Assembly (NCBI GenBank): GCA_013396655.1
Contig: WBMV01005068.1
Coordinates: forward strand, 124,001-188,000
From: Campylorhamphus procurvoides
Lineage: Eukaryota; Chordata; Aves; Passeriformes; Dendrocolaptidae
DNA length: 64,000 bases
Direction: 5' to 3'
Position 1 is the stretch's first letter. Each line of letters opens with the position of its first letter. Both the position numbers and the translations under genes were made by a program. Below are positions 11,447 through 23,623 of the stretch, piece after piece. Below the pieces are notes generated by a model, which ran no database searches, was not told the origin of the DNA, and saw only the letters and a program-made list of their open reading frames with translations.

Positions 11447-13238
11447 TTGTCTCGGGCATTCAAGATCAGCAGCAAAAGTGGGATGAACTGTCCTCTTCAT
11501 CCTGAGGACAGGACTGAGGACGCCCTCAGTCTTTCTGGGACATTCGGCGTCCTGTGTCCAGCACAACTAAGAAGATGTGCAGCTGAATGCCTTTCAAAGA
11601 CTGCAGCTTTGCTCCTGGCAGTGGTTGCTGCACCATATCTTTGCCTCTTGGGGAATATTGAACAAGAATTGCAAAGAACATGGAGACCACCAAACAAATG
11701 TGAAAATTAATGAATGCAGCACAGAAAAGTCATGTATCATTATCACAAAAATGTAAGGGCTGATTTTTATTCTATTTGTGGTTGGGTTTAAGAAACTGAG
11801 CGTATAGAAAAGAATTTACTCTCACAGAGCCATAAGGCTGTATTTTGTCTGTGGATGCTTCTTATGGTCCACACAGGCCTCTTGAACTTCGGTCTTCCCG
11901 TTCATATTATCTGAGGAAATGCCAGTTTGCCAGGTATAATTTGTCATAGTGACTCTTGCTCCCACGTCACACTGGCACACGTAACCAGACTGGCACACCG
12001 TGCACCCACTGACGTTGGAGAGAAATCTCTGCCATTTGTGCTGTCACATGCAGAGACATCCTCCAGACAGGATATTTCTGTTCCACCAGTGGAGAAGCCC
12101 AGGAAGCAGAATATGAATCTAAGAGATGAAATCTACCTGGAGCCTTCCCTTCTGCTTGGGGAAGGGAGCAGGCTGTCGGAGAAGAGCGCCTGCTGCTCCA
12201 GCCAGCCTCCAGCCAGCCTCCTTCCCCTCCAGCTGTCTCCCACCCACCTGACACACACCCTATTCTTCTTTTGCACAGTACTAGATGATCATTTTGTCCT
12301 TGTTGATGAAACAAATCTGTGTGTTCTACAAAGGAACCAAGTTTTGTGGTTATTGTGGAGCAGCAAGCACAACTCCTTGTCAGGGATTGCAGACGGTCTT
12401 TGTTGCACAGAAGTCACAATGTGGTTTCAAACACAGAAGCTGAAAGCCACCAGGAAAGCAGAGTGAAAGAAAACATTGAAGGAAGACTGATGAATGAGTC
12501 GTGAGTCTCAGCACTGCCACGGGCAGCGTGTCAGGGGCTGGGGTGTGGACAGTCAGGATGGATTAGTGGCACAGCCAAGGTGTCAGGAGATGACAGCAGA
12601 GCAGCTCTCACCCTGCGATGTAGGGCAGACCCTCTGTCTTTATTTGCTCAGTGCAACCTGTCGATTAAAGTGCCGGACCAATTACCCACTGATGTCATGG
12701 GTGAAGAGTGCAGCTTTCTGATAATCAGTCTCTGGACAGTCACAAGAGACATTTCAGCAGGCTATGAACTCACTGTGTCCAATTCCTCAGCTCCAAAGCT
12801 CATGGCTAGTGGCTTTTAGAGATGTATCCTGTCTTTAAAAGGCTGGCAGGCAGCTGCTACCTGACTGGCAGCACCAGGCAGTGCAGGGTTTTATTTTTGA
12901 AGTGCAGAAACAGATTGATAAGCAGTTCTCCAAAGGGCCACAGGGGCTCGGGAGGGATGGAAACGCTGCAGAGTAACACAGGGTTGTCCTCCAGGCAGTG
13001 CCACACAGGCACCGGGAGAGCAGCTCCAAAGAAAGCAGCGGGACACGAGGCTGAGCTCCTTGGCAAGCCACTTGGCTTTTCTTTGCTTTCCTCCTGATGC
13101 AACGCCCACACGAGGACTGCAAAACAAGCAGGACAGCAGCAGCCCCTGAGGAACTGCAAATGCGGGCTCCTTGGAACACGGGGATCTGATGTAAGACGGC
13201 AGTAAATTGCCCATCCTTCTGCTATTTCAGCGGCGGGG

Positions 13239-13264
13239 NNNNNNNNNNNNNNNNNNNNNNNNNN
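13239..13264. other. Assembly gap (26 n)
   Basis: A run of undetermined bases, immediately preceded by GC-rich CGGCGGGG. The gap's true size and content cannot be known from the sequence. Confidence 0.99.
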
Positions 13265-14045
13265 GCTAACCCAGTTGTTGACCCACCCTTAGTTACAAAG
13301 GCAGAGCTCCTGCCCTCCTGGATTGCTTTTTCACAAAAACTTGTCCCCTGCTGCCATCTAATGGAAGATTTTTTAGAGGCGGGATTGATCAGATGCCTAG
13401 AGCGCTGCCAGACCAAAGAGGCAGATTCTGAAAACAATGAAGTTGAGCGATCATACCAGAAAATAAAAACTCAGCATCGAGACATTTCTGTGGTCACCTA
13501 CCTTGTACACCTTTTTAAAACAGAACCTCATTAACTTCCCACTCTTAGGGAAAAGCACATATTTTGCATCATTGCTATGTATTGTATGCATTATTCTTCC
13601 AGCTGAAACACAGAGTTGATAGAGGACTGATGCTTGCTCTGCCACAGTTTTGCACAAACTCTTGGAGAAGGAAATGAAATAAATCAGCTATCAAAGAGAA
13701 AGTGGTGTCATTCCTGCTTGTGCTCCATTTTATGTCAATGTAGAAGTTGCAATTGAATCTTTGTCAGTATCGTATCTGGCTAGAAAAGCTGGCACAAAGT
13801 GGCAGTGATAAAGAACAGCAGCCCATGAATTGAAAGGAATAACACTGCAGACAGGGTGTCTTCTTAAACCTCTGGTCCCAGGAGGTGATATATGTAAATA
13901 ATGGGTTTGTTTACTGAAGATATGATATTTTCAGTCACCAGTGACAGCAACGGATAGAACTGTTCCACTACTACATGACCCATGCTGGAAAAAAAAGTTT
14001 GCAATCCCGTACTCAGAACCTTCTTGCTTCTGTCTGCCTTCACCT

Positions 14046-14433
14046 TGTGAGAAATGCTCACAGTTACCAAGAAAATCCAGAAGGGGGCAAAGTCATTGAA
14101 GCAAAACTAAACTTTTTATTTAACAAATTCAGCTGAATTGGTGTGTCACTCTGGCCTAGGAGACAGACACAGGCCAGCAGGAACAAGAGGTTTTTATACC
14201 CTATCCTGGCCAGGGGGGTCCCTGCTTCCGTTCCTATTGGCTAGTACTAGGGAGCTCACAGCCTGGCCCAATCCGCCTACCTGCCTGAGACCCCCAACTC
14301 CACAAAAAGGTGGAAAAAACAGGTTAAAACCACCCCAAGTTCCAACTGCCAAAAACTCAATTATCCTCTCCTCCCTCTTCTCCTCTTAACTCATGCAATT
14401 GGCTTCAGCAAAACCCGAACTCTATTTCTAACA
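14046..14433 (-). mobile_element. Solo LTR of an endogenous retrovirus (about 388 bp)
   Basis: On the minus strand this reads as a complete LTR. It starts TGTTAGAAATAG (14433), carries CCAATAGG at 14240-14233, a GGTATAAAAA TATA box at 14200-14191 and AATAAA at 14120-14115, and ends TTTCTCACA (14046). Terminal inverted repeats TGTTAGAAA and TTTCTCACA match at eight of nine positions. Flanks ACCT and ATCT could be a decayed 4-bp target duplication. No internal retroviral sequence is attached, so this is a solo LTR formed by LTR-LTR recombination. It is antisense to CNTNAP2. Confidence 0.8.
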
Positions 14434-16100
14434 ATCTACAAAAAGGTTGTTTATTTGAGTTCCTTTTAAGGAGTACCAGCTGCATCTGCCATTAAATATG
14501 GTTTGCAAAACAAGCCAGCCCTGATGTTTAACACCCTGATGATCTCTGATGTCTTTTATTTAAATAATAAATTAGTGGTTAATTTTTATGGCATTATGCA
14601 TTACCCAGGAGAGTAATTTAGCAGGTCATTTTTAAAGTAGTGATAAAACTTGGAGTAATGGGATTGAAGCTGCCACTTCTGGAGGTTTGTATTGGGCAAC
14701 ACCACAAATTTAAGTTCCCTAACATGCATTCAATTTAGATTTAATAAGAGGTATTATATCCCATTTTAATTAAAATTGGATTATTTATTGCAAACTCTTA
14801 CAGAGCACTAGCTACAGAGCTGTGGCTGCACATACCAAATTTAGTCTCAAAAGTGCAAAGTGGTATTTCTTCGACTCTTTTGAAAAGCCAGATTTGGATT
14901 GAATTTTGTCTTATCATCCATATCACTTTGGTCACTATAGTGGCATTTGTGCATCGTTCTCCCTTTCAGGGTGAAATGCCATGGATGTGACACAGAACGG
15001 AGAGACTTGATGAGGGAACGCTCCCAGAAACTCTGAACAGACTTTCAGGATCTCACAAATACTTAATGTAGGAAGCACACAGTGAAGGCCTAAATTAACT
15101 TTTTTTGAGTTCTTCAGGTGTAAGGCAGATGACCTGATGCCTTCATTGTGTCTCCTCTTGCAGCACTTTCCTTCCGTGTCTGTAACATGCCGGGAGCTTG
15201 CTAGCAGCCTGTCAACAGGAAGAACTGCTTCCCCCAGCTCATAGGGGATGTGTTAGGCTCTGCTCAGCCAATGCATGAGTAATCTGCACTGACCTCTGCC
15301 AAACACCACAGCACAGCTCTGTGTGAGCTACTGCTGCCAGAGCCAGAGAGTGTGTTCAGACTGGACAGGGAAGTAATGTGCTTGCAGTTCTGTGGGCAAA
15401 AGAGATAAGGCACCTCTGTAGATGTGCAGTGACATGAGAAATGGTAACAAGGCAGTAAGAGAAATCAAAACAAACAGGGAAATGAATTAGCAGTGGTGCA
15501 GAGAAGACACAGTTAACTCGCTTGCTCTGTGGATCAGTGTTCCAACTTTTTGTGTGATAGAGATCAGAGAAAGAGGTGCAGACCCAGCAGTGCAGAGAGA
15601 AGCACTTTTATCTAAAGTTGCATCTGAAGCCTGGCTTGGTCAGATATAAACAGAAAATTTCAGGCCTGTAACAAAAACACTGTAGACAGCATAAATATTG
15701 GATAAAGGGCATTGCAAAGCATTGGTTTCCAGCAGTTCGTTATTCAACATCTAACGACTCTTTTTGTAGCCTCTGACCAGTTGGAGAAACCTGTAGTATC
15801 CAGAAATTGCTGGGAAGACTGGAGACGGCCAGCCAACATTTAGGAACCTGTCTAAGCAACCAGTAAAGGCACAAGTTTCCTTCTTGTTAGTCACATAACA
15901 ACTTCCTACTCTTTTTTTTTTTTTTGAGATTTAATTTTACACCCCAAGAAAAACTAGTGTTTCTGTATGGTGACAGCTTTTGAAGGTAGAAATCATGATC
16001 ATCGAGGCAGACAAAAAAGTATTGACCAAAGGGACAGAGCAATCAGTGCTCCTGAAGGGAGAGACAGGATTTCCGGTCTTCCCTTCAGTGGTTGAACATG
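14434..16100. other. Gene-free intronic block, no recognisable repeats
   Basis: AT-rich single-copy-looking sequence. I see no exon, transposon or ordered repeat apart from a poly-T run near 15912-15925. Confidence 0.6.
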
Positions 16101-16630
16101 AATCATGGAATCATTACTCATTTGATTTGGAAAAGATCTTATAGGTCATTGAGTCTGCCTGTTAGCCTAGCCCTGCTAAGTCAGCCACTCATCCCAAGTG
16201 CCAAGTCTACAGTCTTTTAAATACCTCCAGGGATGGTGACTCAAATACTTCCCTGGACAGCCTGTTCCGATGTGGTGCTTGGCCACAATTTATGTGAAGA
16301 AATTTTTCTTAATATCTGAACTAAAGCTGTTACTAGGGAAAAGAGGTCAACCTTTCAGGTAGTTGTGGCGAGTGACAAGATCTCCCCCAAGCTTCCTGTT
16401 CTTCAGGCTAAACACCCCCAGCTTCCTCAGCCTCTCCTCATCAGAGTTGTGCTCCAGACCCTTCAGCTGCTCCACTGCCCTTCTCTGGACTTACTCCAGC
16501 ATCTCAGCATCTTTCTGTCAGTGAGGGGCGCCCAAAACTGAGTCAAGGTGTGGCCTCAGCAGTGCCAAGTACAGGGGGGCGATGCCTTCCCTGGGGATCC
16601 TTCTGCCCACACTGTTTCTGACACAAATTT
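16101..16630 (-). mobile_element. CR1 LINE 3'-end fragment, antisense
   Basis: Reverse-complement CR1: the 3' tail (complement of AATCATGGAATCATTAC) is at the low-coordinate end. The diagnostic inner segments follow, including CTTCCTCAGCCTCTCCTCAT, CTGCTCCACTGCCCTTCTCT and CCCACACTGTTTCTGACAC, which are the complement of the ORF2 C-terminal coding end. The copy is diverged and 5'-truncated. Confidence 0.93.
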
Positions 16631-18450
16631 CTCATAAAGTGCTGTTGTCACATTCACTAGGATGTCCATAATGAGGGAACTGATGTGCTGGTGGATCAAT
16701 AGGCAAGACGTGGAGTTGCTGCACAAGATGAAGAAGCTTGGACAAGAGAAAGCTTCATAATGAGATATATTTTAGAAAAAGAAGGAAAGAAAAAAGCAAC
16801 AAGAGCGAGGGCAGTCAGCTTTGTTTTAGAACAAACTTTTGTTGATGGGAATTATTTTCCCCACAAAAGCTGAGGCTTTCTCCCTGGGTTTTTGTTTGGA
16901 TCTTTGTTTTTACTGATCGAGGATGATCACTCATGAGCTTTTCTCTCTTTTTTTGGCTCTCTCCTTGGTAGCTGACAGGCCCGACTTGAGGCTCAAATGG
17001 ATAATGGTCATTAGGGCAGGTACTGGGTTCTCTTCCTCAACCTTTTTGCAGAAGGCACAATTTATTGAAACACTGACACATTTGATTCATAGCATTTGAC
17101 TTCAGACAGGCCGATATTTAAGCCCCGTGAGGAGCTAAGGCCCTAGTCCTGTTCATTAAGACAAGATTTAGGATTTGGAGTGGGTGCCTCTCTGACAAGC
17201 ATGTTCACATGCCAAACTTATTAGAAAGACAAGAACTTTTACTTTTTGTCTTTTTTTCCCCTGCTTTTCCTTTCTGATGAAATGACTGATAACAGCACTC
17301 AGCTATGAGCTTTGCTGGCAGCAAGCCCAGAACAATTGTTTGAAGTCTGGATCCTTTCTGTGCAGAAACCTGTGATTAAGCCACCTTTGAACAGAAGTAA
17401 TGTCATATCATGTCAATATCTTAAGTTTTCTAGACTTGGTTATTGCCCTCCATGACTAGATGTGACTTTTCATGCTGCCTTTTCAGTCATTTTGATTTGT
17501 GTTTTCCTCAAGATTAAAACTCATGGGAACCGGAGAAAAGGTTTAATCTTTTGCTTTGAGAGGCCGGTGTGCTAAACCTGCTCAGTGGGAATATTCAGAG
17601 GAGTTAAGACAAACAGAAAAGACAAACCAGGCATTAGGCTTTATATCCAGAAGGAAAAGCCATGCTTGCCATGTTGTTTTAAAGCTTAAGCAGAAAATCT
17701 ATACAGAGCTTTTAAAATCTTCGCCTGGGTGTGCATTTTTTTTCCCCAGGCTTTTAATTCAAACCATCTCTCTCTTCAGTTGTTGTAATATCAGATAAAA
17801 TGTCTTATAATACTGAGTAAGTTAGGTAAGCTTAGAGGATTTTATAGCAGTGGCATATTCAAGTTGTAGAAAGACTGAAAGCTATTAAGGTCAATATACC
17901 ATTTCCTGATTTGCATCTGTAATTAGTAGCAGAATATGTCCTATCCATTTTAAAGAGTAATCTTCATGCTGTGACATACTGGTTCATTTCAGTAAAAAAG
18001 GAATCCATCTTCTCTTAAAAGTAAAATTTGGCACACAATTCTATTATTCTTTATTTTTGAAAAGCATTTTATTTGTATGATGACACAGGAATAAGAGGAG
18101 TTTGGTTACCAAATTGTAGTAGTCTGCAGATAAATAATCAGCTGATTAAAAAATTTGTTTCATTCTTTCTCAAGGCAAAATATACAGATGTGTTGATAAG
18201 GCTGACAGGAGGGGGAGGGAGGAGAGCGGGTGTGAAGACACAAAAAATTCCCACTGATATTCATTTTCAGATCTAAAAAAGTGGTAACAGAAGAGAAGAA
18301 ATGCAAAACTAAAAGCTTATGATGATGAAGGCTAGATTTTGGATTACATCCACAGGAGCGGAGTGGGGGTGGAATTACTTTGCAAATAGTCATCTTTTAC
18401 CATAGATTCATCCTCTGTCTTCAGAATCAGTTATGTGAAGAATTAACAGA

Positions 18451-18510
18451 AGAATAGAATAGAATAGAATAGAATAGAATAGAATAGAATAGAATAGAAT
18501 AGAATAGAAT
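18451..18510. repeat. (AGAAT)12 pentanucleotide microsatellite
   Basis: Sixty bases of perfect AGAAT units, equivalent to ATTCT on the other strand. No interruptions are visible, so it is likely polymorphic. ATTCT-rich motifs also form the 3' tails of avian CR1, so the array may have grown from a lost CR1 tail; no CR1 body is attached. Confidence 0.97.
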
Positions 18511-21500
18511 ATGCACTGGTTTGCTAACCTGTAGCTTTTCTTTCCCTGGAAGGAGAGGTTGCTCATACTATAGCAGAGTCAGTGAAACTGTATATAGTGC
18601 TAAACCTTGTTATGATGCTTTTAAGTTCCTCTCTCCTTTGATGGGGCATTATCACCTGCCTTTGAAACTGAAGCACTTGCGTTAGCATCACGGTGTCTCT
18701 CAAAGGAAATAGTGCAGATATGCTCTTGTAAAAATAAGACTGATTTCTTTCAGTAAAAATATAGCCAGTACTATCATAAGTATAAGCCAAAGAAATTGCA
18801 TAATTACTCATTAGATGGGGGAAAAAAGCAAACAAAACAAAACAAAGAAAAAAAACCAGATAACAGAAAAAACTCTGACAGGACAGGTTTAATCTGCAAA
18901 TTAATCTTTCAATCCTGGCTGTTCATGTACTTTTCTCAATAAATATTTATGGGCAGAATTGTCCTTAGGCTACTCATAGGAAGACTATGTTTCTTCCCTT
19001 TGTATGAGCATTTGAGCATTTCACTGAGCCATGTCCTTTTTTTTTTTAGAAAAGCCAATCAGCCCTATTTCGAAGCAGGTCCTGTTGCTCTCTTTCTCCA
19101 GAATTCATACATTTTTAGATGCAGCTGGAGTAATCCACTTTGCTGCCACCCTATTCCCCACCCCCCATTGCCTCGGCACTTGTAGCAGCTGGTTTACTGT
19201 GCTCAGCAAATGGGAGAGAAAGGACATTTTGCAGGTTCAACTGTTCTGCTAGAAACTCAATAACGAAATCAGAAATGACAAGGTAAGCTCAACAGTGACC
19301 AAGCTCTGAAATGATTTTTTGCTAACCCTTCCATGGCTTTCATTCACATTCCCAGAAAAATCAAATTTGAATCTGTCATTAATTGGTATTCTCTATTCTC
19401 CCTGGTTTGCTTTTTTGAGGTGTTTGGGGTGGGGCAGGGAGGGATTGAAAAGGAATGAGGGAGGGAGAAGAAGAGGGGATGTGGGGGCAAAATGGCTATC
19501 TTTACATGATACTCTGTTCTCTGCCTTCCAGAATATTGTCACTGAAAAGATATGAGAGTAAATTTCTAGAGAAAAACAAGAAGACCCTGGATTGCTGGCA
19601 AATATTGACTTGCATACATAATAATATGTGTGACAACTGTTCACTTACACTGTAATAAACACAGGTGCCAGTTTTTCCTACATTGCAAAAACAGAGTTCC
19701 ATTTGGTTTCTCCTCATCAAATTTTTTATTTTAACCTATATTTATTTGTATTTCAAGCTCACAGAGAATACTAAACAAATTCAGAAACAAATGGCTGTAA
19801 ACACAGTACTACAGTAGACCAGGTTAAGGATCCACAAATCAGAGCTGGTGATGGTTGAAGCCAAATGCTCTGTGCAGTGTGTTCTTAAGCAAACAGTGTA
19901 AGATGGCTGAAAAGGTGACCCACCACCACATCCACAGACTAGATACCACAAAGATTTGCTGTCAGGAACCTTGTTTGCCAACTCTTCTGTCTGTTAGCAA
20001 TGACTACACCAGGAAACATGCAATGCTGCTTACAGGCTGCCTATTTATAATCTGAAAAGGGAGGACGAAGATTAGTTTTCATTACAGTGACTAACATGAA
20101 GGCTGAATCTGAGCCAGAGCAGCCCTACTTAGAGGGTCAAGCTGCAGTTGAGGTAATTAATACAGGCATATGTTAAGTTTACCAGGCGTGGTGCAGTTCT
20201 ACATACACGAACACGCTTCAGCCAAGCTGGTACAGTTAAGGACAAGAACAGAACGATGCCAAGAGCTGTTCTAGTGCTGGCTGTGGGAAGGCTGCGCTGT
20301 CCAGCTTCTGCTCCCAGCTCACTAGCCCTCCATCTCTGTGCCTGGAGAGGTACACATGCTTTGGGGACCTGGGCACAGCCACATAGCTCGAGTGCTTCAA
20401 TCCCCAGGGTTAGCTCTGCTTTTGTTCCAAGGAACTTCTGGGTTCATGTCAGTGTTTCCTTAGACAAATGCTACACGTGTTTTTGTCCTTGGAGGAGTTT
20501 TCTTCAAAAACAGAGATTGTCATGCAGCAACAAATTCCTAGGAAATTAGGTGGTTTCCCTAAATCAGATCCTGATTCACATCACTTTCTCTGCAGGCAGG
20601 ATTTTCCCTCCAAGACTGCCTTTTAAATGTATATTTGCCATCTCGGTTGATCAATACAAGTAGATTTTGGTCCATTTGTGCCTTTATGCCACTCAAGATT
20701 GCTATATAACTATAAAATTGAGTGTCAGGGTGCAGCTCTTCCCTCTTGCAGAAGAGGAAAGACCTTGTAGATCACAGTGAACTACACCTCTGATGTCAAG
20801 CAGCCCAACCTCTTCACAGGGTGTAAATAGTCTCTTATTTACACCAAATACAGAGCATAACTCTTATTCTTTAGCATAGTCTGAACTCTTTCTCAACACC
20901 AAATGCCTGATCTAGTAGCAGTGATAATAAGCATGACTGTGATGTTGCCCTCCAAAAAGTTTAATCTGCCATGTCAGATATTTCTTCATTTTTCTTATAA
21001 ATGGAGTCCTAAGGAGCATTCTGCTTTGGGCTGCATGATAGCACAAGTGACACAGTGTTTTTGAGGTTTAAGCAAAGTCTGAATAAAAATCACCAGCAAT
21101 CATCAACGATCAAAGAAATCCATTACATTTATTTATACTTAGATTGGGAAGAAATGTCATAACAACGCAACATGATGGATATATTGGTCATCATGAGATA
21201 ATTGCAGTCATGCAAAGCCGCAAAACCCTGTGAAGAAATATTTGCTTCTAAACAAGTAGCAAAATATTTGTCATCTTGGTTTTTTAGGTGTTGCTAGATC
21301 TATTATTTATGCATGTATATATTTTTATCCATAAATGTTGTTGCCACATTGATATGTTGCTATTTTAGCAGGCAAATCAATGTTAAGAATTGTGTCCTCC
21401 ATTTACAAAATGTTTTGACACTCATTTAATTACTTCCTAGAACACCAATGTATTTGGGTAATGTGAAAGGTAAGAATTAAATTTATATAAAATTATTGTC

Positions 21501-22345
21501 GATATTTATATCACAGTAGCATGTTCAAATTCCAGCCAAGTTCAGTGTTCTAAGAAAAAAGCTGCCTCTTGCAGCCTAAGATTGTAACCACAGTTTGCTG
21601 AAAATGCTGACAGTCCTACAAGACAGATATTCAAAAACACCTTATAAAGGAAAAGAGTGAAGAGTATTTTCTTTACCTCAGAGATCTTGGACTCTGGAGC
21701 AATAGGCCTTAAACAGCGTGGCCAGAGTAATTTGTGATAAGAATATCAGAACCACGAAATTGAATTTAGAATGACTAAGCTTTGGCACAGTGCCTTTACC
21801 CCAGGTCACCTTTACATTTCACATACAAATCTTCATTTCAAGGGATTCATTTTCTGTTCTGGAAATCCAGTTTCAGCTGTGTGTGCTTTTCCCACTTTGT
21901 AAAACTTATTAAGGCAGTTTTTATCTACAGTCTTTTGTTGCCCTATGCCAGCTGAAACATTCTTTACAAGTCCAAATTTCTGGATGAGTACTTACTAGAG
22001 AGACTTTTAGCATGGGAAAGCCTAAAACAGGAGGAGACAGAGAAAGAAGGACCATCTTTTTCACACTGTTTTCTCTTTCATTGCATATTCTTTGGGCTGA
22101 GATGGAAAAGATTTGAGAAGTAAACATCAAGTAAATGCTCTCAGATTTGTACAAATTGAGTGCAATGCCATGAGGAGTAGAACTATGCCTAAATGATGTG
22201 CAAGTCGGAATTCAATCTCCTGTAGATGCAGAGGTGTTTTGCCTTTACAAATAATTTCACCTCCAAAATAATAATTTCATTTCAGTTTTTGAAAAGATGA
22301 TTTCCTTGTCATTTTTATTTAAGGCAGGACTGTTATTCATGCTTC

Positions 22346-22408
22346 CACAGAATACTTGAGGTTGGAAGGGGTCTCTAGGGAAGTTAAACATTTAGAACAG
22401 GTTGTTGG
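22346..22408 (-). mobile_element. Very short CR1 3' tail, antisense
   Basis: The sequence CACAGAATACTTGAGGTTGG, followed by AAGGGGTCTCTAGGG and a decayed TTAGAACAGGTTG, matches the complement of the CR1 3' end in order. Only about 60 bp remain. Confidence 0.7.
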
Positions 22409-23602
22409 TGCTAGATTTTTTTTTTTAATGCTAAAGCTAATAATTTTCTATTGGGGTGTGCTATGTATAAGCCTATCTCATGTATCTGTAAACTTTGATT
22501 CATTTAATACTTACTGTATTCATAACAGCATTTAAACATATACATACATTTAATATTCTTGATCTCAGTTCTGTTTCCACTAAGCTGCAACGCAAGTTCC
22601 ATAGACCTCTTCTCTCTCCTTATGATGACCTATTTAATCTAAAAAGATTCATTCTGGTTCTGGTTTAGATTTGCTATTACACTGCATATATTTGCTTGCA
22701 TCACCTCTATGGTATTTGAGAAGTGCATAGCCAGTGCCTGTTCAAAGACTGAGAGCTGCAGTTCTACAGTGAGCTCACCTTTCTGCAGGGAACCCACCTT
22801 TGCCCATGGAACTGGACTCTGATAACAATATTAACAGTGCCTCTAGTGGGAATAATATGGGAAACTTTTCTTTTTACATTGAAATTTTGCAAGTACTCTT
22901 CCTTTGTGTTTTTGGATTTAGAACACTGCTGAGACAGTGTTAGACTTACTAAGATTGTACTAAGATATTTGGGCATACTCATAGCCTTAATGAGTTAATT
23001 TAAAGATAAGGAACAGGAAGGGAATGAAATAAAGACTCAAGTGCAGCCATGCGAGAAGTTTCTCTGCCATAGATGACATAGAAATTAACTGTAAAATTAC
23101 TTTTCAAAGACTTTTTTGCAAAGTCTGAAGAGGAAAATGCTAGATGATCATAGGCATATCAAGGAGCCTTTCCAGGGCCACAGCACATAACAGAGCAGAT
23201 GTTCTAGCCAAAGCATCAGTTTCTGGGGTGAAATGGTACTACAACAAACTCCATTAGTTTTTGTCAGTCCCTAGAGAAGTCTAGGAGTGGGAGATGTAAC
23301 ACCCCACCTCAGAGCTGCAGGCTCAGCCCAGAGTTTTAGTTTTAAAAATATGCAGGGTTCTTTAATACCACCAAATAGTATCAAGAGAATAAGCCACACA
23401 CTTGTTCCCAAGAGGTACTTTTACTCGTAATTTAGGGGAGAAAATAATAGAACCTGACAAAATTTCAAAAGGGTAGCATACAATCAAAGCAAAACATTCC
23501 ACCAAAGGACTGGCCCTGCACACAACCATCCTCACAACTTCGGTGGTTCTGACCCAGCAATTACTGACCAGTGTCTCACAGGAGGCCACAGAGGTGTTAA
23601 GC

Positions 23603-23623
23603 TCTTAGTTGTTTGAACTAAGA
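23603..23623. repeat. Small inverted repeat (8-bp arms, 5-nt loop)
   Basis: TCTTAGTT, then GTTTG, then AACTAAGA: perfect 8-bp arms. Such short palindromes arise by chance in a window of this size. Confidence 0.9.

Larger units (their letters stand above)
8692..14045. other. Gene-free intronic block with purine microsatellite and assembly gap
   Basis: I see no transposon of known family and no exon. The block includes a GGGA/GGAA tract (11370-11446) and a 26-base gap at 13239-13264. The region around 12000-13200 is GC-richer than its surroundings and gives several chance open frames up to 179 codons, none with recognisable domains. Confidence 0.65.

Noticed and set aside
11285..11710. Open frames on both strands with Gly/Arg/Lys- or Ser/Leu/Pro-rich repeats
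   Set aside because: They are translations of the GGGA/GGAA microsatellite and its flanks.
11927..12466. 179-codon + strand open frame, the longest in the window
   Set aside because: No recognisable domain, uneven composition, no splice-site or start context support, and no fit with the CNTNAP2 reading. It lies in a GC-richer patch where long chance frames are expected.
23287..23620. Possible further LTR starting TGTAACACCCC
   Set aside because: No matching terminal repeat, TATA or polyadenylation signal in the right order and no target duplication.
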